Assembly: GCA_015143295.1 (NCBI GenBank)
Contig: CM026571.1
Coordinates: forward strand, 34,624,505-34,688,504
Origin: Tetracentron sinense
Lineage: Eukaryota; Streptophyta; Magnoliopsida; Trochodendrales; Trochodendraceae
Direction of reading: 5' to 3'
DNA length: 64,000 bases
Below the pieces are notes generated by a model. It did no database searches and was not told the DNA's origin. It saw only the letters and a program-made list of their open reading frames with translations. Below are positions 1-10,470 of the stretch, in pieces. Position 1 is the first letter of the stretch, and every line of letters begins with the position of its first letter. Both the position numbers and the translations under genes were made by a program.

Positions 1-155
1 TGGAGTTGCAATGGTCAACTCCTGCTCTAACGGAGTAGCCTCAATCAAAAATCCCTTTGCAAAACTGGGTGAAACAAAGGAGTGAGTGGATCCTGTGTCG
101 ACCAACACTTGGGTGAGACACTCATTCACTAATAAGGCGCATGTACGATTAAACA
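1..155 (-). pseudogene. Element D: retropepsin (aspartic protease) start, cut by window edge
   Basis: Read on the minus strand, this frame gives VLVDTGSTHSFVSPSFA, the active-site DTGS signature of Ty3/gypsy chromovirus proteases, with the usual hydrophobic residues before it. The enzyme matures the Gag-Pol polyprotein inside the retrotransposon particle. Reverse transcriptase and integrase should lie beyond base 1. The piece follows D's gag and an intron-like stretch (156-276). The protease match is sure; whether the copy was ever active cannot be judged from this fragment. Confidence 0.85.
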
Positions 156-276
156 CTAATATCAATAGATTTCAGACAAGAATATACATCATACATAGGT
201 AACCCATAGTACAAATAACAACTCATCATATAATGGAAATTATTCACAATCTTAAAACTCTAGAATTCTTACGTAC
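156..276 (-). other. Element D: intron-like AT-rich segment between gag and protease
   Basis: On the minus strand the coding-like sequence that ends in a frame reading GSDDVVQ stops at AAG, followed at once by a textbook plant donor GTACGTAAG. An AT-rich 121-bp stretch follows, then TATTAG and the frame leading to the protease DTGS motif. Removing GT...AG leaves the frame open across the junction. In related chromoviruses the same place is normally continuous coding sequence. It could be a real intron or a small insertion; only transcripts would settle this. Confidence 0.4.
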
Positions 277-1502
277 CTTGCACGACATCGTCGGATCCAC
301 GTATTTCTTTCTCTAATAGGGCCAAAACTTGGCCCTAGGTGGCTTGGGGAGGTGGCCACGTAGACGGTGAGGCCCTTGAAGCCTGGGAAGAGCCCTACTA
401 AGATATCTGCCTAACATGGGGCCTACTCCCCTGAGACTGAGCTGGGAGATGACGTCGGGGACAATCCCGAATCATGTGGCCTTGGTTGCCACAATGAAAA
501 CAGCCTCCGGTAGCCCCCTGCTGGATGCCTCCTTCCACAAAGGGTGCAGACACCATGTGAATAGGTGGGAGGAGCATAACCCATAGCCTGAGTCACTGCA
601 GGGAGAGGAGCCTGAGTGAGAGCCAGGCGAAAAGTCAATGGAGCAAAAGGGCAAAGAGACTGAGGTGTAGAGTACATTCTCTGTGACTGAGCCGGTCCTA
701 CGGTTTGATACGACATAGTTCTAGCTCTCTTTTCTATCGAGCCACTAGACTGGCCCTTCTCAATCCCTCTTCTCTTGAAGAACTCTTCAAAATTAGCCTC
801 CGCTAATAGTGCCTTGTCTACGACCTCGGCATATGTCTCATGCCGGAACATCAAAACTCGGTCTTTGAGGCAGGCCTTTAAACCCCTCTCAAATTTCTAG
901 GCTTTTATAGCCTTGGTAGCTATCATATGTGGAGCAAATTGAGATAGCTCCAAGAACTTAGCCTCATAAGCGGCTACTAATATATTACCTTGCTCCAAGG
1001 TAATGAATTTGACCTCTTTCTTCTCCTTCATCCCGATAGAGAAGCATTTCTTGTTGAAGACGTCCAAGAACTCTCCCCAAGTCCAGTCTTGACCTTGTCG
1101 GGCCAACTCCCAGGTCCTAAGTGTAGACTCCCACCAATGATCGGCCTCACCTTCAAGTATGAAGGTGGCCCAAGTAACCCTTTCTGCCTCCGTAAGCGCT
1201 AACACTGAGAATATCTTTTCTAATTGCCAAATCCATCCTTCGGCCACAAGTGGATCAATGCTCCTACAAAATGTCGGAGGCCTCATCCTCCGAAAAGCCT
1301 CTACTCCGGCTTGTGCTCTATTAGGAGGAGCGGGTATAAGTGCGGTAATAGGCGGAGTATTCGGTTGCCTCACCGCTAACATAGCCAAAGTCTCGGCTAT
1401 TGAAGCGAAAGCTTGGGCAAAGTCGGGTTGATCATCATCCGATGGAACATCACTTCCATTGCCCCTGGTGTTGTATCCGTGACCCCGAGTATTGCGTCTC
1501 AT
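277..1502 (-). pseudogene. gag: Element D: Gag of a Ty3/gypsy chromovirus (Tekay-like), broken
   Basis: This is the capsid/nucleocapsid protein of the retrotransposon particle. The start is ATG at 1502 (MRRNTRGHG). The Retrotrans_gag core covers about residues 65-201 (RRMRPPTFCRSIDPLVAEGW, then WESTLRTW and a LEQG segment). A TAG at 897-899 interrupts it, and the same frame then continues to about 520 (FRHETYAEVVDKALLAE). A CCHC zinc knuckle, CFHCGNQGHMIRDCP, lies at about 457-502 in a shifted frame, after a CGRRHP motif. A further TAG-TAG pair occurs near 400. The gag assignment is sure; Tekay-like is inferred from the long LTR and motif order. The copy is inactive. Confidence 0.9.
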
Positions 1503-1819
1503 GATTTCTCCTAAGAACGACGATACAACATGAGTCTAACTTAGATACGCATTTAGTAATAGTTTCACAATTCATTCAATACATATTCATCAAGCATAGA
1601 ATAATGGACACATGGTTTACATCACAATGACATAAAATAGAATCCGTGTTCCTAGCGTAGAACTCTATGTTAGGTTGAAGTTCAACCTATTTTGACTAAG
1701 ACTAACTTGTTAGTCTATACTTGGAATAAAACTGTTTCATAACACCTATTGCCTTGTTCATCCATGGTATCGAATACTAAGTGACCCTAGAGACTCTAAT
1801 GCCTAGAGCTTTGATACCA
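1503..1819 (-). promoter_or_regulatory. Element D: primer-binding site and untranslated leader
   Basis: At 1808-1819 the minus strand reads TGGTATCAAAGC, complementary apart from one base to the 3' end of plant initiator tRNA-Met (family form TGGTATCAGAGC). This is where minus-strand DNA synthesis is primed. It lies next to the LTR end and about 305 bases upstream of the gag ATG, the normal layout. The leader itself holds nothing else I recognise. Confidence 0.8.
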
Positions 1820-2564
1820 CTTCTATCGAGCCCCAAAATACCCCCTAGAAGTTAAGGGATACTTTAAAGGTGACTACTCGTACCTGCCAAACCATCCTGA
1901 AATGAACAAGTCTAACAAAATGAAATAGCAATAATAATCAGAGTGCGGAAGCTATAACATGAGTGCAGAAACGTGAACTAACTTTTTCTTTTCTTCTATA
2001 ACTCCAAAAGAGTATTCCAAGTTAACATATATAAAACATATCAAGTTAAAGGTGGATATGCCCACCTATCAAAATACAAAATGAGAAACCCCAGAATTCT
2101 CCCACACTCAATAATCACCCCCGTGGGGCCAATGGTCTAGGTCCCTTGCCACGGCCTGAGGCTCAACTACCAACTCCTCATATGGTTCTTTCTCACCGTA
2201 GTCCTCCACCCAAGGGCCCGAGGCACAAATATAAAAAGGGACCCGTGCACCTGCCGACATAAAAGTACGGCTAAGTATGGAATGCTCAACGAGTACAAGC
2301 TACTAGCTAACAATAGCAATAACAAAGCACAACAACAATAACCACAATACACACTAATCAGTTCCAAGCAACATATGACATTTATAGCATTGAAAATGAA
2401 GCAATATAAATATCTTGACATGCGTGCATGAATGCGAAAACTCTGGTAAAACTCATGTTTGGAAACCTGTTTCATGTCTCGGTCTTGCCTTGTGAAACTC
2501 ATGCACGTGTGTCTCATCTTGTTAGAAATCATATGTCTTGCTTGTTCTAGATTTGCTTGACCTG

Positions 2565-2830
2565 TATACTTGTGAGCCAGAGGCTAGCACCCACACATCC
2601 ATGGGCTACCAACCTCCTTGACATTGCATTTTCTTGTGAGCCAGAAGCTAGCACCCTTCACTTGGGCTACCAACCTCCTTGACATTTCATTTACTTGTTT
2701 CCTTTACTAATGAGCCGAGGCTAGCACCCTCCACTTGGGCTACCAACCTCCTTGATATTTCTTGTTTCAATTACTTGTGAGCTAGAGGCTAGCACCCTTC
2801 ACGTGGGCTACCGACCTCCTTGACATGTAC
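2565..2830. repeat. Four-copy tandem repeat, about 65-75 bp, inside LTR of D
   Basis: Four imperfect copies of a unit built from GAGCCAGAGGCTAGCACCC, then GGGCTACCAACCTCCTTGAC, begin near 2573, 2636, 2710 and 2787. Unit length varies because the TTTACTTG-type spacer changes. The core words are conserved with a few substitutions. No coding sense is evident. Confidence 0.85.
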
Positions 2831-3814
2831 TTGTTTTCTTGTTTGATTTATCCTATGCATATACTCTGGAAAACCCGGTTCATGCATGCATGCGTGCTTG
2901 TGTACTTGCAATAGTGACAACTATGATGACATGAACAATTGAGGAAAAGGCATATGGCATTCACTTTTCAATACGATCACAATGAAGGAAAGTTGGGCAA
3001 ATATATAAAGCATGCAATCGAGGTTAACATATTGGGAAGGATTACTAATTTATACTTGCATTGTTCTAGTTTAACTTGTTAATTTCTCATGTGGACATTT
3101 CATCAAACAATTAGTTAGCACTTATTCATAATCGTTTATTCGAGTTCTTAGTTCGTACATTTCATCAAACATCATTTGTGTGTTTATTATGTACACTAAG
3201 CCCTTCCACCATTTTTCCAACACACCACACATCACAATACATGGCATCCAATCACCTCCACATCCACCATCCATTCATACATTCCCAACTCATCCTTTAT
3301 CTTGTTTAATTTTGGGAAGTTAAGCATTTAAGCCAAAAAGGAGGAAATAACGGAGATTCAATACACATTATACACAAGGAAACTTGGTTGTTACCAAGGT
3401 AGTTAGTAGGGTGTACTAACCTTGAAATCAAGGCTTGATCTTGGATGGAAACCCTTGATTGAACTCCAACTTGGAAGAGGAGAACCCTTGTTTGAAGGAT
3501 GCTTGATTGGGGAAAAAACCCTTTAAGGAATACCTTGGAAAATGCTGCCCTAGCCTTGAAAAAGGACTCCCCCACGAGCTTGAGGTTGGATTGGAGAAAT
3601 CCACGCTTAAGGGATGATCTTGGGTTCTCAAACCCTTGATCCTTTCTCACCAAAAGATGCCCTAGGAGAAAACCCTCTTTTCCTCTCTCCCTTTCTCTCT
3701 AAATGCTCTAAGTAGAGTGAATGGGGACCCAAAAGCTCAACCAAACCCTTGTAGGCAAAGGTGTAACGCCCAAAAGATGAAAAAGCCCTTAATGAAATTC
3801 TACAAAAAGGTGAA

Positions 3815-3965
3815 AGACTGAGCGATCGGTGGTCAGGACCAAGCGACCGGTGTTCTTGACCGAGCAATCGGTTGAAAACACCTTCTGAAATTTTTTCCCA
3901 GACAAAAAAGTTAACCAGTCAACAAATACCGATCGATCGCTGTTATAGACCGAGCGATCGACACT
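3815..3965. repeat. Cluster of GACCGAGCGATCGGT-like motifs in LTR of D
   Basis: Five variants of a roughly 20-bp word, GACCGAGCGATCGGTGTT, occur at about 3817, 3837, 3858, 3929 and 3948. The central CGATCG is palindromic. They sit 180-340 bases inside the outer end of the LTR, upstream of any likely promoter, so they could be enhancer-like elements, but no activity can be inferred from sequence alone. Confidence 0.6.
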
Positions 3966-4189
3966 AAGTCCATTTTCCACTTAATCTACTACTTGGACTT
4001 ATCCCACTTTCATTCGAACCTTTTCTAGACATGACTATGACCCTTTTAAGGCTATGGCATATTATTAATTATTTTATTTAATTTCTTTATACTACTCATG
4101 CAAAATTCTCAAAGGTTTCAATTTCTCATTTCATGAAAATTGGGGGTTACAACGCATCGTGACTTGACACACATTCCAAGACATATACA

Positions 4190-5065
4190 AAAGTTCTGGG
4201 GTTCTACATCTTCGACATCCGGTATGCTCCTTGGAAATCTCGCCATACCACAGCATTACCTTCTGTTTGTCACCTCTTTCGACACCCCCACGTGTCTTCG
4301 ACATCTGGTATACTCCTTGGCAATCTTGCCATACTGCAGCATTACCTTCTACATGTCACCTCTTTCGACACCCCCGCGTATCTTCGACATCCGATATGCT
4401 CCTTGGCAATCTCGTCATACCGCAGCATTACCTCCTGCATGTCACCCTTTCGACACCCCCGCATGTCTTCGACATCCGGTGTGTTAGTTGGCAAATTCGC
4501 CATACCACAGCATTACATCCTACATGTCACCCTTTCAACACCCCCGTATGTCTTCGACATCCGGTGTGCTCCTTGGTCAACTCGCTATACCACAGCATTA
4601 CCTCCTGCATGTCACCCTTTCGACACTCTCGCGTGTCTTCGACATCTGGTGTGCTCCTTGGCAATCTCGTCATACCGCAGCATTATCTCCTGCATGTCAC
4701 CCTTTCGACACCCTCACGTGTCTTTGACATCCGGTATGCTCCTTGGCAATCTCGCTATATTGTAGCATTACCTTCTACATGTCACCTCTTTCAACAACCC
4801 CTGCGTGTCACCCGTTATGCTCCTTGACAATCTCACTATACCGTAGCATTACCTCCTGCATGTCACCGTTTTGACACCCCCATGTGTCTTCGACATCCAG
4901 TATGCTCCTTGGCAATCTCACTATACCGCAACATTATCTTCAGCATGTCACCTCTTTCGACACCCCCGCGTGTCTTCGACATCCGGTATGCTCCTTGACA
5001 ATCTCGTCATACCGTAGCATTACCTCCTGCATGTCACCCTTTTGACACCCTGTGTATCCTTGACA
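4190..5065 (+). repeat. Element A: 86-bp tandem array, about ten copies
   Basis: A unit of about 85-88 bp is repeated some ten times. Its landmarks are CTTCGACATCCGGTATGC, CCTTGGCAATCTCG, ACCACAGCATTACCTCC and TGTCACCCTTTCGACACCCC. The word TTCGACATC recurs near 4208, 4296, 4383, 4468, 4553, 4637, 4887 and 4975; the unit near 4800 is shortened. The array lies in the 3' noncoding part of element A, upstream of its 3' LTR. Long open frames in all three plus frames result from the repetition and do not indicate a gene. Confidence 0.9.
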
Positions 5066-5413
5066 TCCCGTGTGTACCTTTATAATGTACACCACCCGCA
5101 TGTCACCCCTTCAACACTTTGTGTGTTCTCGACGCCCTGTGTGTCTTTTCGATCAACTTGATCAAAACCCCTCTGGCCAGCATCTCCGGGCTTTGCCATC
5201 CGTGCATCCATTAATCCCCAGTAAGTAGCCCGAACTACTCGCTCACCTCCAACAGTGGCCATACTGCTTCATTGCACCCATAATTTACACTGCATGCATA
5301 CATGTCATCATACTGCATCTCCCAGATCTAACCTCGATGTAAAAATAGGATGATTCTACTCTTTGCCATTCAAATCACCAACCTTGGCATTCTCCAGCAA
5401 AGAAGGACAGCTC
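5066..5413 (+). other. Element A: 3' end of internal region with polypurine tract
   Basis: Noncoding sequence joins the tandem array to the 3' LTR. It is related to 32850-33546 of element E: both have the CTGTGTGTC, TCGATCAA and GGGACAG words in the same order and end in a purine run (AAAGAAGGACAG here, AAAGAGGGACAG in E) directly before the LTR. That run is the likely primer for plus-strand DNA synthesis. No gene is present. Confidence 0.65.
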
Positions 5414-5834
5414 TAAGCACCCAATTTTTACACCCCTGTCTAACCGTGGTTAAAATATTTTAACCATGGTTACCTCCTGCCAAGTCCCCTACACCCTAGG
5501 TGAACTTTTAGTTAGTCTTAGGATGCACACTAAGTCAAACCCTAGAAAACCCTAAAACCAAACCCTAACCCTAGGAAACCCTAGTCAAACCCAAGGACAC
5601 AACCCTAGTTAAACCTTAGGATTCACCCTAAGTCAAAATACTAGAAAACCCAAAGCCTAGGTAACCCTACCCAAAGCCCTAGCCTAGCCCTAGAGCTATT
5701 AGGGCCAAAACCCTAAAACCCATGGCCCCTAGGGCCTGAACCCTAAGTTGGGCCCACAATGCCCAAAAACCTTAAAACCTAAACCCCAAAACCTGTCTGT
5801 GCATGGGCCAGGCCCATTTTAATCAAGATCTCTT

Positions 5835-5861
5835 ATTGTCGGTAGACCTTCTACCGACAAT
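5835..5861. repeat. Perfect 12-3-12 interrupted palindrome
   Basis: Arms ATTGTCGGTAGA and TCTACCGACAAT are exact reverse complements separated by CCT. It is one of at least ten such sites in this LTR family. A close relative with two arm mismatches follows at 5883-5909 (loop ACA). Confidence 0.9.
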
Positions 5862-6713
5862 TCCAAATATGCCTGTTTTCACAATAGCGGTAGAACATCT
5901 ACCGTCATTCTCTGTTTCGGCTTTGTATCACTGCAAACGCCCTACAAACTCCACCATCCCTTCCACCATCATGCCTCAGCCCTTACTCGACCTCCCTTTG
6001 GTCCAACCCCCACCTCCCTCTTCCCTTTAATCCCCCTTAGGTCCCATAGGCTCTCCTCTGTAAAACCTAGTAGCTCTCCACTATAAACGGATCAAAAAAA
6101 TTTCATCATCGAACCTCTGTTGAAAAACCAAGGTTGGACCCCTGTCCCAAGCTTCCTTAAATCTCGGTGAGTTCCCTGACATCCCCTCAGACCTCCCCTT
6201 TGCCTATACAGCATCCACACCATAGCACCACCACTACTGTCACAGTGCCAAACTCGACAGAGAACAGAGCATTCGAGTAGGGCCATCCTCTACCCCCTTT
6301 TTCTCTTTTACAATTACTATGAGCCCCTGGTCATCTCCAGGGGACGTTTCTTAATGCTTTCTTGGTGCTTAGAATAGCCCAAAACGCACTACAGGATTTT
6401 CCCTTACCTCACTCATAGGTAAGGGATACCCCTACGAGTATAGCACTTTCCCCGGAACCTGTCAAGCCCTCACCAAGCTTCTAGGGGTCCCTCAACACAT
6501 GAGGGAACCCATGGTAGCATGGGTGCACAGCCCTATGGGGCGCAACCTCGGTTTTGAGCAAAACCAAGAATGGCGGTAATCTTAGGTGGTCCCTGGTCCA
6601 TGTCCAGGGCCTGGTTTAAACTCCCCTGACTCTCTTGAGCTTAACCTAGTCCTTCCAGGTCCATGGTTTAGCCTTAACCATGGTTAAATCCAAGAAAATC
6701 AATACCGTGCATT

Positions 6714-6788
6714 ATTGGCGGTAGACCTTCTACCGACAATACCCATTTTTCCTAGTTTGAGATTGGCAGTAAAACATCTACCGCCAAT
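6714..6788. repeat. Two 12-3-12 interrupted palindromes
   Basis: At 6714-6740, arms ATTGGCGGTAGA and TCTACCGACAAT with loop CCT (one mismatch). At 6762-6788, arms ATTGGCAGTAAA and TCTACCGCCAAT with loop ACA (two mismatches). A half site with only the left arm (AATGGCGGTAAT) is near 6573. Confidence 0.8.
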
Positions 6789-6970
6789 ATACACTTGTAG
6801 GTACAGTGCCTTTGCACCTCTGTGGGGCCCACTCCAGGCATCCCCTAGGGCCCACACCCACTCAAAAGCTTCCCTAGACTTCCATCTTGTTCCCCATGAT
6901 CTCAGATCACCCAGGATTACTCCCTAACCCCAGTTAACAATGGACAAAACCATGATTAAAACACTGTTCT

Positions 6971-6999
6971 AAATGTCGGTAATCCAATTACCGACATTT
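6971..6999. repeat. Perfect 13-3-13 interrupted palindrome
   Basis: Arms AAATGTCGGTAAT and ATTACCGACATTT are exact reverse complements separated by CCA. Compared with the 5835 site, the inner three bases of both arms have changed together (AGA/TCT to AAT/ATT), so the pairing is kept although the sequence differs. Confidence 0.9.
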
Positions 7000-8016
7000 A
7001 CTTTATTTTTGATTATGGGCTTTTACAGGGGCCCAGGCCTGGTAGGAGACCACTTTAGGCCCTGCTTAGCCCCCTGGGCCCACCTCAGACTTAACCTGAC
7101 TCTTAACCACGGTTAAATGCACCTCCAATTAACATTTAACCGTGTTAAGAACCCCCTTAACCCCACAAATCTTGGAAAATAACCTAAAAATCCTAAAAAT
7201 CAAGTGGACCATAAAAATGACTTTGGCCCTCTTTCTAACTCTGGTTAGCAACCCTAACCACAGTTAGACCCCCTTAAACTCGGGTTAGCAACCCTAATCG
7301 CAGTTATGTTCGGTTTACGGCCTACTGGGCCTATAAACCAAGTCTACCAGACTTATCCTCGGCCTACTGGACCTCACCTTAGCCTGTTGGGCTAAATCTC
7401 ACATCCCCTTAACTATGGTTAGCAACCCTAACCATAGTTAGTTTGGCCTAACCCCGGTTAGCAACCCTAACCCAGGCCGGACTCCGCCCTAGTCTACCGA
7501 ACTACCTCTAAGCTTACTGGGCTTATACCTTTCACTTGACCCTCCTCGGTCAATCAAACCCTAGTCTACCGGTCTAGTCCATGTTAGCCACCCTTAGAGC
7601 ACACACACACGCCCCTAGCCTCGGCACAGGCTCACGTGTAAGAACTACGCTCAGCCTGATCTCACCCTGTGAGTACGTAGCCAACCCAACCCGGGTTCGA
7701 CTCCAGTTAGTTTTTCCTTTCTTGGATTAGTGTTAACTTAAACACTCTGGCATTTTGAACAAGATTAGCTTTAATTGGCTTATACTTGGGAAGTACGGAA
7801 CCGTTGTAAAAACGGAAGCCTCGAAGTGCCTAACACCTTCCCTGGACTTAACTGAACCCCTTACACTGATCTCACTCACACACCAAGACCTTATCCAAAC
7901 TCGGGGGACTTATCCCTTCTGAATAAATAAGTGGTGACTCTTAAACATAAATCAACCTTCACACACCCATGAGGGTATAATATCTCCCCTATGAGTGAGA
8001 AATTTCCGCGCTCACA

Positions 8017-8740
8017 AGTGGGTTCATTTTGAGCTGATATTGTCGCAGTCTATCGAAGATCTCTCGAAGGTCTTCCAGATGATTGCTTCATTACCTTGTC
8101 CAAGTCATCAAGATAGCACTCGACTTTGTTATGGAGAATATCTCCGAATATAACAATCATGACCCTTTGATAAGTTGCTCTGGTATTTTTGAGGCCGAAT
8201 GGCATAACTTTGTAGCTAAACACTCCCTTAGGGGTGCGGAAGGCTGTAAGCTCTTCATCTTCCAGAGCCATCTTGATTTGTTTATAACCAAAATATCCAT
8301 CTGTGAAGGATAAGGCTACAAAACCTGTTGTCGCATCAACCATCATTTCTGTGATGGGCAAAGGGAAGTCATCGCTGGGACATGCTTCAATCAAATCCCA
8401 GAAGTCTATGCAAACCCGAATTTTTCTGTTCTTCTTCTTTACCGAAACAATGTTGGCAAGCCAAGTAGGGTATTGGACTTCTCTTATGAATCCTTCTTTG
8501 AGGAGTTTATCTACCTCAGCTTCAACTTGAGCGACTATTTCTAGGCGAGATCTTCGTTGTGCCTGCTTGATTGGTCTGGCATCTTCTCGAGTTGTGAGAT
8601 GATGGATTGCAAATTTTAGATCTAGGCCAGGCATTTCTATATAATTCCAGGCAAAAACATCCTTGTACTCTTTTAGCAGACAAAGATATTCCTCTTTTTC
8701 TGCTTGAGAAAATGAGGCACTTATGAATGTTGGCCTTGGG
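8017..8740 (-). pseudogene. pol: Element B: reverse transcriptase (Tat-type Ty3/gypsy), truncated
   Basis: The RNA-dependent DNA polymerase of element B, reading down from about 8740. In order: KEYKDVFAW, MPGLD, then the RT fingers with LLKEGFIREVQYPTWLANIV, KIRVCIDFWDL (normally DFRDL), FMDGYFGY-like TDGYFGYKQI, MPFGLKNTRATYQR, and catalytic YLDDL, a variant of YVDD with both aspartates. A one-base shift after YLDDL moves the frame; HLEDLREIFDRLRQYQLKMN then follows before the sequence stops at the end of A's LTR near 8017. RNase H and integrase are therefore separated and lie outside the window. Inactive. Confidence 0.9.
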
Positions 8741-10189
8741 TCCTATTCTGAACCAAGGTTAACTTCAAGGAGATCATCAATTGTTGATTGACATCCTACT
8801 TCAAATTCTAGAAGACCCGGATGGACTTCTGTCTCTCCGGTGGCTCTTCCATGATCATTTATTCTCCTGAAGAGGAGCCTCATCAACTATGATAGTATTT
8901 ACGGTCCAAACCTGATCTTCATTTTGCGAAGGATCAAAATTTTCTGACTCAGATCTTCCCAAGTTAGAACCAACCCGATTATTAGTAGCCAAAGTCCTGA
9001 GTGCTAGTATAATTTTACACTCAGCCTGCTCTTTTCCTTCAGTATAAAATCCATGTTTCTCAAGCATTTTCTTGATTGTTGGATTATACGTGGGCTTCTT
9101 ATGTTAAGAGTTCATTTTTCTATCCCTTTTGTTATTCCGAGGGGTGGCTTTGCCTGCTTGCCCTGCGAAATGAAAAACAATAGACTTTTCCCATGCTCCT
9201 CTGGATGGGATAATGACATTAGGAATGGTTTCCGTTGTCGGTCATTTTTGCCATGCACTAAGACTGACCTTAGTTAGGCTATCAATCATATCTTGATGTG
9301 CCACTTCAACTCATGGGGATGCTTGTCAGGGTTCTATTTTTTCTGGGAGCCACTCCATCGAGACTTCTTCTGATGGGAGCTCTTCTCTGACCATGACCAT
9401 ATTTATAGTCTGGTTGTGATTTCTCCCAAAAACAAAGACTGAGGGATTTTACCCAATTATTGGTGTATCTGTATCAACATAGTCGCGGGTATCTAAGGCC
9501 TTATGTTGGTCCATTTTGAATGTAGCTTCATAAGCCGGTAGAAGAGTCCCTTTGGCATGTTCCCCTTCTTTAGGATTCAGTCCATGATTCTTGAGGACTA
9601 TGAGGGTCTATTTGCCATAACTTGACTTATTCCTGTAAGGGTTGATCACCCTGTGCCTTTCATCAGTGTATGCAGGGTTAATTCTTTCATATTGACCAAA
9701 AGAATTATAGAGTATGGGCTTCTGTCCTCTTTTCATGGCTGGAACAGTGCAACTGGAGGTAGTTTCTACCATTGCGCAGTCCATCTTCCTTAGAGGGACT
9801 AGATGATCAAGTTTCAGAGTTTAAAGATGATTAGTTTGTTTAAATTTGGAAATCTGGAAGTTGTCAACCGGTCGGTCCATTTTGGCATTCAGGGAAGGTT
9901 CAACCAAAGCTAAGGTCGGTTGTCCTTCTTTTCATTGGGACTTTGGGGTATATTTGAACACTATTTTTGGAACTACAGTTTGGGTAGGTCCCGGACCGCT
10001 TTTCGGACCGCTCTCAACTTTTTTCCCTTTGTGCTTTTGTTGAATCCTTCTTTAGGCACTTTTGACATAGAAATGCGCATCTACGTAATATGCATCTGCA
10101 TCATTGAACGGACCATAGTCAACATTGATCTTTGCTTACCTGTTTTCATGTGGGTATTAGAGACACTGATGATAGGTGGAAGGTACAAC
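8741..10189 (-). pseudogene. Element B: degenerate pol segment between protease and RT
   Basis: This 1.4-kb stretch lies between the protease and RT of element B. It reads on the minus strand in short frames such as MLEKHGFYTEGKEQAEC (8855-9067), with several stops and frameshifts. Tat-type elements usually have a poorly conserved linker here. I see no further domain. Confidence 0.5.
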
Positions 10190-10470
10190 TAAATAGTTAT
10201 GCATCCATTGGCATCCCAACAAGGCGTTGTATGACATGTCGATATCAATTACCAGAAACGTTGTAGTTTCAGCAATATCTCCGAACCTGGTTTTGAGGTT
10301 GATCATGCCCATGGGATTTTATTCATTTTGGTTAAAACCTTGGATGATCAGGTTGCTCTCATGAAGCTGGCTTATTTGTACGCCAAGCCTAGACAGCATT
10401 CTTTTTGGGAGGATCTTGACGACTGAACATCCATCAATCATTACTCTGGAGATACTAGTTTCATTAACTA
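10190..10470 (-). pseudogene. Element B: retropepsin-like protease
   Basis: The minus strand gives VMIDGCSVVKILPKRMLSRL, then IIQGFNQ, and then VIDIDMSYNALLGCQWMHNY with VPSTYHQ. This order, a catalytic-type D-G-x-S motif, the flap region and the YNALLG stretch, is that of proteases from the Tat/Ogre branch. The aspartate of the active site is kept, but the usual GGS is GCS. An in-frame stop follows NQNE. It lies directly downstream of the gag-linked spacer. Confidence 0.8.

Larger units (their letters stand above)
1820..4151 (-). mobile_element. Element D: 5' LTR, about 2.3 kb
   Basis: The LTR starts on the minus strand at 4151 with TGTAACCCCCAATTTTC and runs down to the primer-binding site at 1819. 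It carries the promoter and poly(A) signals of element D, though I could not place them exactly. The start is a good TG terminus; the inner end lacks a clear CA. The bases just outside, 4152-4156 (ACGCA), should be half of the target duplication, but the partner is beyond the window. It holds a four-copy tandem repeat and a cluster of GACCGAGCGATCGGT-like motifs. Open frames inside it look accidental. Confidence 0.8.
5414..8016 (+). mobile_element. Element A: 3' LTR, 2.6 kb, Tat/Ogre-like family
   Basis: The LTR starts with TCTAAGCACCCAATTTTTACAC (TGTAAGCACCC in the sister copy C) and ends near CGCTCACA at 8016. Beyond 8016 the minus-strand reverse transcriptase frame of element B resumes, so A inserted into B's pol. 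The LTR is rich in ACCCTAG/CCCTAA words, TTAACCATGGTTAA palindromes and the 12-3-12 palindromes listed separately. Its inner end (GTGCCTAACACCTTCC, then AAATAAGTGGTGACTC) matches a pattern of Tat-type LTRs. It has no credible gene. The same LTR family occurs at 26768-29466 (reverse) and in pieces at 33547-33576 and about 41861-42258. Confidence 0.8.

Noticed and set aside
2167..2532. Minus-strand frame of 121 codons inside the LTR of D
   Set aside because: Hydrophobic low-complexity frame with no domain, overlapping the LTR and repeats.
4140..4827. Three overlapping plus-strand open frames of up to 198 codons
   Set aside because: They lie in the 86-bp tandem array; all three frames stay open only because the unit lacks stops and repeats. 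No domain or codon bias.
5500..5720. Telomere-like AACCCTA words
   Set aside because: Degenerate and irregular, mixed with other sequence inside the A LTR and mirrored in C's LTR (29170-29420). Not an array of TTTAGGG.
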